Assembly: GCA_905221605.1 (NCBI GenBank) | Contig: CAJNDS010001868.1 | Span: forward strand, 669,001-733,000 | DNA from: Symbiodinium natans | Taxonomy: Eukaryota; Sar; Dinophyceae; Suessiales; Symbiodiniaceae | Length of the DNA: 64,000 nt | Direction of reading: 5' to 3' | Notes under the pieces: model-generated | Databases searched by the model: none | The model's input: only the letters and a program-made list of their open reading frames with translations | What the model was told of the DNA's origin: nothing | Part shown: positions 60,260-64,000 of the stretch, piece by piece | Position numbering within the stretch: position 1 is the first letter of the stretch | Layout of the letters: the number at the start of each line of letters is the position of its first letter | Translations under genes and position numbers: made by a program

Positions 60260-63200
60260 TTAGAGCTTTAGGGGCCAGAGGGGAGCCATGCGGCCATGAG
60301 GCCATGGGGGGGGTTATGGGACCATGCGGAGAGGGCGGCCAGGAGGCCATGAAAGGGGCCATGGGACCATGGAGCCATGGGGCGGGAAGGGCGGAGAGGG
60401 CGGAGAGGGCGAGCATGCACATAGGGTTTCGGGGCGTGAAGCCGTGGGAGGCATGGGACCATGGAGCCATGGAGCCATGAGCCATTGGGGGCTAGAGGGA
60501 TGGAGCCATGAGGCCATGGGCGCCATGGGACGGACCATGGAGCCATAGAGCCATGGAGCGTCATGGGGCGGAGAGGGCGGGAAAGTCAGCGATAAGGTCC
60601 AGGGGCGTGAGGCACGGGAGCCATGGGGCGGGATGGGACCATGCACGAGCCATTGGGGGCCGGAAGCATGAAGCCATGAGGCCATGGGCCATGGGACCAT
60701 GGAGCCCTGAAGGGAAGAGTGAGAAGGTCCACACGGGCGTGAGGCCGTGGGACCATGGAGCCACGGAGCGCCATGGAGCGGGAAGGGCGGAGGGGGCGGA
60801 AAGGGCGGAGGGGGCGGAGAGGGCGGAGAGGGCGGGCATGCACTAAAGGTCCATGTCAACGCTTTGGATGGGGCGAGTCGGTGGTAGGGAGCCATAGGTC
60901 CATGAGCGGCATGGGCGGGGCGAGGTGTGTGGGTGGCAGGGGTAGAGCAAACGGGCGGGCGTGCACTGAGGCCCTGCTTTAAAGTGGGGCGGGGCGGGAT
61001 GGGGCCATGCACGCACCATTGGGGGCCAGAGGCATGGGGCCATGAGGCCATGGGCCATGGGATCATGGAGCCCTGGAAGGAAGAGTGACAAGGTCCACGG
61101 CCGTCCGTGGGACCATGGAGCCATGGAGCGCCATGGAGCGGGAAGAGTGGAGGGGGCGGAAAGGGCGGAGAGGGCGGAAAGGCGGAGAGAGCGCAGGTGA
61201 GAGGGTCCAAAGCCGTGAAGCCAGGCGGGATGGGACCATGGGCCACAGAACCATGGAGCCATGGAGCGCCATGTAGCGGGAAGGGCGGGGGCGGAAAGGG
61301 CGGAGAGGGCGGGCATGCACTGGGACCCTTTGAAGTCAGCTGATAGGGTCCAAAGCCGTGAAGCCATGGGAGCCATGGGGCGGGATGGGACCATGGAGCC
61401 ATGGGGCCATGAGCCATTGAGGGTGAGAGGCATGGGGCCATGAGGCCATGGGGGGGTAAAGGAAGGGCAGAGGAGGGGGCGGAAAGGGCGGAGAGGGCGG
61501 GCATGCACTGCTTTAAAGTCGAGTGAAGCCATGCGAGCCATGGGGCGGGATGGGACCATGGAGCCATGGGGCCATGAGCCATTGAGGGTGAGAGGCATGG
61601 GGCCATGAGGCCATGGGGGGGGCAAGGAAGGGCAGAGGTGGCGGAGAAGGCGGATGATAAGGTCTGAAGCCGGGCGGGATGGGACCATGGGGCCATGGGA
61701 CCATGGAGCCCTGGAGCGCCATGGAGCGGGAAGGGCGGAGGGGGCGGAAAGGGCGGAAAGGGCGGAGAGGGCGGGCATGCACTGGGACCCTTTAAAGTCA
61801 GCTGACAGGGTCCAAAGCCGTGAAGCCATGGGAGCCATGGGGCGGGATGGGACCATGGAGCCATGGGGCCATGAGCCATTAGGAAGGGCAGAGGCGGCGG
61901 AGAAGGCGGATGAAAAGGTCCAGACGTGAGGCGTGGGAGAAGCCATGGAGCGCCATGGGGCGGTTGAGGGTGAGAGGCATGGGGCCATGAGGCCATGGGG
62001 GGGCAAGGAAGGGCAGAGGCGGCAGGCGGATGATTATAAGGTCTGAAGCCGGGCGGGATGGGACCATGGGGCCATGGAGCCATGGAGCGCCATGGAGCGG
62101 GACGGAGGGGGCGGAAAGGGCGGAGGGGGCGGGGAGGGCGGAGAGGGCGGGCATGCACTAGGACCCTTTGATAGGGTCCAGAGCCGTGAAGCCATGGGGC
62201 GGGATGGGACCATGGAGCCATGGGGCCATGAGCCATTAAGAAGGGTAGAGGGCAGAGGCGGCGGAGAAGGCGGATGAAAAGGTGCAGGGACGTGAGGCCG
62301 TGGGAGTCATGGGGCATGGGACCAATGAAGCCATGGAGCGCCATGGGGCGGGAAGGGCGGAGGGGGCGGGAACCATATGGAGCGCCATGGAGCGGGAAGG
62401 GCGGAGGGGGCGGAGCGGGAAGGGCGGAGGGGGCGGAAAGGGCGGAAAGGGCGGAGGGGGCGGGGAGGGCGGAGAGGGCGGGCATGCACTGGGACCTTTT
62501 AAAGTCAGCTGATAGGGTCCAAAGCCGTGAAGCCATGGGAGCCATGGGGCGGGATGGGACCATGGAGCCATGACGCCAATGAGCCATTAAGGGTGAGAGG
62601 CATGGGGCCATGAGGCCATGGGGGGGTAAAGGAAGGGCAGAGGCGGCGGAGACGGAGGAAAAGGTCCAGACACATGAGGCCGTGGGAGCCATGGGGCATG
62701 GGACCAATGAAGCCAGGAGCGCCATGGGGCGGGAAGGGCGGAGGGGGCGGGAACCATATGGAGCGCCATGGAGCGGGAAGGGCGGAGGGGGCGGAGCGGG
62801 AAGGGCGGAGGGGGCGGAAAGGCGGAAAGGGTGGAGGGGCGGGGAGGGCGGAGAGGGCGGGCATGCACTGAGAGGGTCCAAGGTGAAGCTATGGGAGCCA
62901 TGGGGCGGGATGGGACCATGGAGCCATGGGGCCATGAGCCATTGTGAGGGTGAGAGGCATGGGGCCATGAGGCCATGGGGCAAAGGAAGGGCAGAGGCGG
63001 CGGAGAAGGCGGATGATAAGGTCTGAAGCCCGACGGGATGGGACCATGGGGCCATGGGACCATGGAGCCATGGAGCGCCATGGAGCGGGAAGGGCGGAGG
63101 GGGCGGAAAGGGCGGAAAGGGCGGAGGGGGCGGGGAGGGCGGAGAGGGCGGGGGACCCTTTAAAGTCAGCTGATAAGCCGTGAAGCCATGGGAGCCATGG

Positions 63201-64000
63201 GGCGATGGCTCATGGCCCCATGGTTCCATGGTCCCATCCCGCCCCATGGCTCCCATGGCTTCACGGCTTTGGACCCTATCAGCTGACTAAAGGGTCCCAG
63301 TGCATGCCCGCCCTCTCCGCCCTCCCCACCCCCTCCGCCCTTTCCGCCCTTTCCGCCCCCTCCGCCCTTCCCGCTCCGCCCCCTCCGCCCTTCCCGCTCC
63401 ATGGCGCTCCATATGGTTCCCGCCCCCAGCGCCCTTCCCGCCCCATGGCGCTCCATGGCTTCATGGTCCCATGCCCCATGGCTCCCACGCCTCACGTCTG
63501 CACCTTTTCATCCGCCTTCTCCGCCGCCTCTGCCCTTCCTAATGGCTCATGGCCCCATGGCTCCATGGGTGAGAGGCATGGGGCCATGAGGCCATGGGGG
63601 GGTAAGGAAGGGCAGAGGCGGCGGAGAAGGCGGAGGAAAAGGTCAGGGACATGAGGCCGTGGGAGCCATGGGGCATGGGACCAATGAAGCCAGGAGCGCC
63701 ATGGGGCGGGAAGGGCGGAGGGGGCGGGAACCATATGGAGCGCCATGGAGCGGGAAGGGCGGAGGGGGCGGAGCGGGAAGGGCGGGGGGGCGGAAAGGGC
63801 GGAGGGGCGGGGAGGGCGGAGAGGGCGGGCATGCACTGGGACCCTTTAAAGTCAGCTGAGAGGGTCCCAAGGTGGGCAAAGGAAGGGCAGAGGCGGCGGA
63901 GAAGGCGGATGATAAGGTCTGAAGCCGGGCGGGATGGGACCATGGAGCCATGGAGCGCCATGGAGCGGGAAGGGCGGAGGGGGCGGAAAGGGCGGAAAGG
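60260..64000. repeat. CCATGG-rich higher-order minisatellite
   Basis: Irregular higher-order units of roughly 180-380 bp, marked by GGGCATGCACT at about 60835, 61313, 61498, 61772, 62150, 62481, 62860 and 63829. Each unit mixes GGAGCCATGG/GCGCCATGG words, GGGCGGAGGGGGCGGAAA tracts, GACCCTTTAAAGTCAGCTGA and AAGCCGTGAAGCCATGGGAG. Continues past the window end. The 980-codon minus frame across it is attributed to the periodicity. Confidence 0.93.
63204..63567 (-). repeat. Locally inverted block of the minisatellite
   Basis: Between these points the array reads in reverse complement (GTCCCATCCCGCCCCATGG, CAGCTGACTAAAGGGTCCCA, GTGCATGCCCGCCC), then returns to forward orientation at GGGTGAGAGGCATGG. 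It forms a hairpin with the forward copy just upstream (63153-63203). Confidence 0.85.

Noticed and set aside
59442-60485. 347-codon minus frame and a 309-codon second plus frame over the CPQC/CGH gene
   Set aside because: The 141-bp period preserves every frame. Only the plus frame from 59301 shows conserved Cys/His with silent third-position changes.
60314-63256. 980-codon open frame on the minus strand, rich in Pro/His/Trp/Met
   Set aside because: It lies wholly inside the minisatellite; other frames of the array are open too, and the 'protein' just mirrors the GGGCGGAGG and CCATGG words.

Overview
The window reads as nuclear DNA of a dinoflagellate, most likely gene-sparse and repeat-rich. 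The evidence is: (1) a ubiquitin-like + ankyrin gene whose reading frame only closes if its two introns use GA-AG and GC-AG splice sites, a hallmark of dinoflagellate splicing; (2) an exon with a ubiquitin-like N-terminus followed by an RCC1-type blade, another protein type common in dinoflagellate gene sets; (3) a repeat protein with CPQC...CGH zinc-ribbon-like units; (4) many short blocks of the plant-type telomere motif TTTAGGG/CCCTAAA scattered inside the sequence; (5) long microsatellites and minisatellites. I cannot fix the genus: Symbiodiniaceae or other Suessiales fit, and a GC-rich genus such as Prorocentrum is an alternative. No bacterial operon structure, rRNA, convincing tRNA or CRISPR array was seen.

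Layout. 1-24.7 kb: no recognisable gene, only short open frames on both strands and small tandem repeats, with a GT/GC-rich array at 18.1-18.56 kb. 24.7-25.0 kb: orphan ubiquitin-like/RCC1 exon. 25-30.7 kb: a few weak exon candidates. 30.76-33.83 kb: two 99%-identical ~504-bp direct copies, then a large TG/CA, CAGA, CAGACAGACACG and CAGAGACACG repeat block containing a 100-N assembly gap and a fold-back. 34-45 kb: weak exon candidates, including a broken 'VPEG'-motif region. 46.04-47.84 kb: the best gene, a three-exon ubiquitin-like + ankyrin protein of 468 residues. 51.3-53.1 kb: a chain of coding-like blocks broken by frameshifts, rich in G6-G8 tracts. 55.5-57.5 kb: a compositional mosaic of AT-rich DNA, a tandemly duplicated hairpin-dense GC-rich unit and long poly-G tracts. 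57.5-59.3 kb: telomere-like motif-rich intergenic DNA. 59.3-60.25 kb: a single-exon gene of six 47-residue CPQC/CGH repeats. 60.26-64.0 kb: a CCATGG-rich higher-order minisatellite with a local inversion, running off the window end.

The genes do not form a pathway. Two of the three recognisable proteins begin with a ubiquitin-like domain followed by a repeat-type interaction domain, and the third is purely repetitive, so the shared theme is modular, repeat-built proteins. High GC keeps many frames open by chance, so long open frames inside periodic arrays were treated as artefacts, and exon candidates without a family match carry low confidence.
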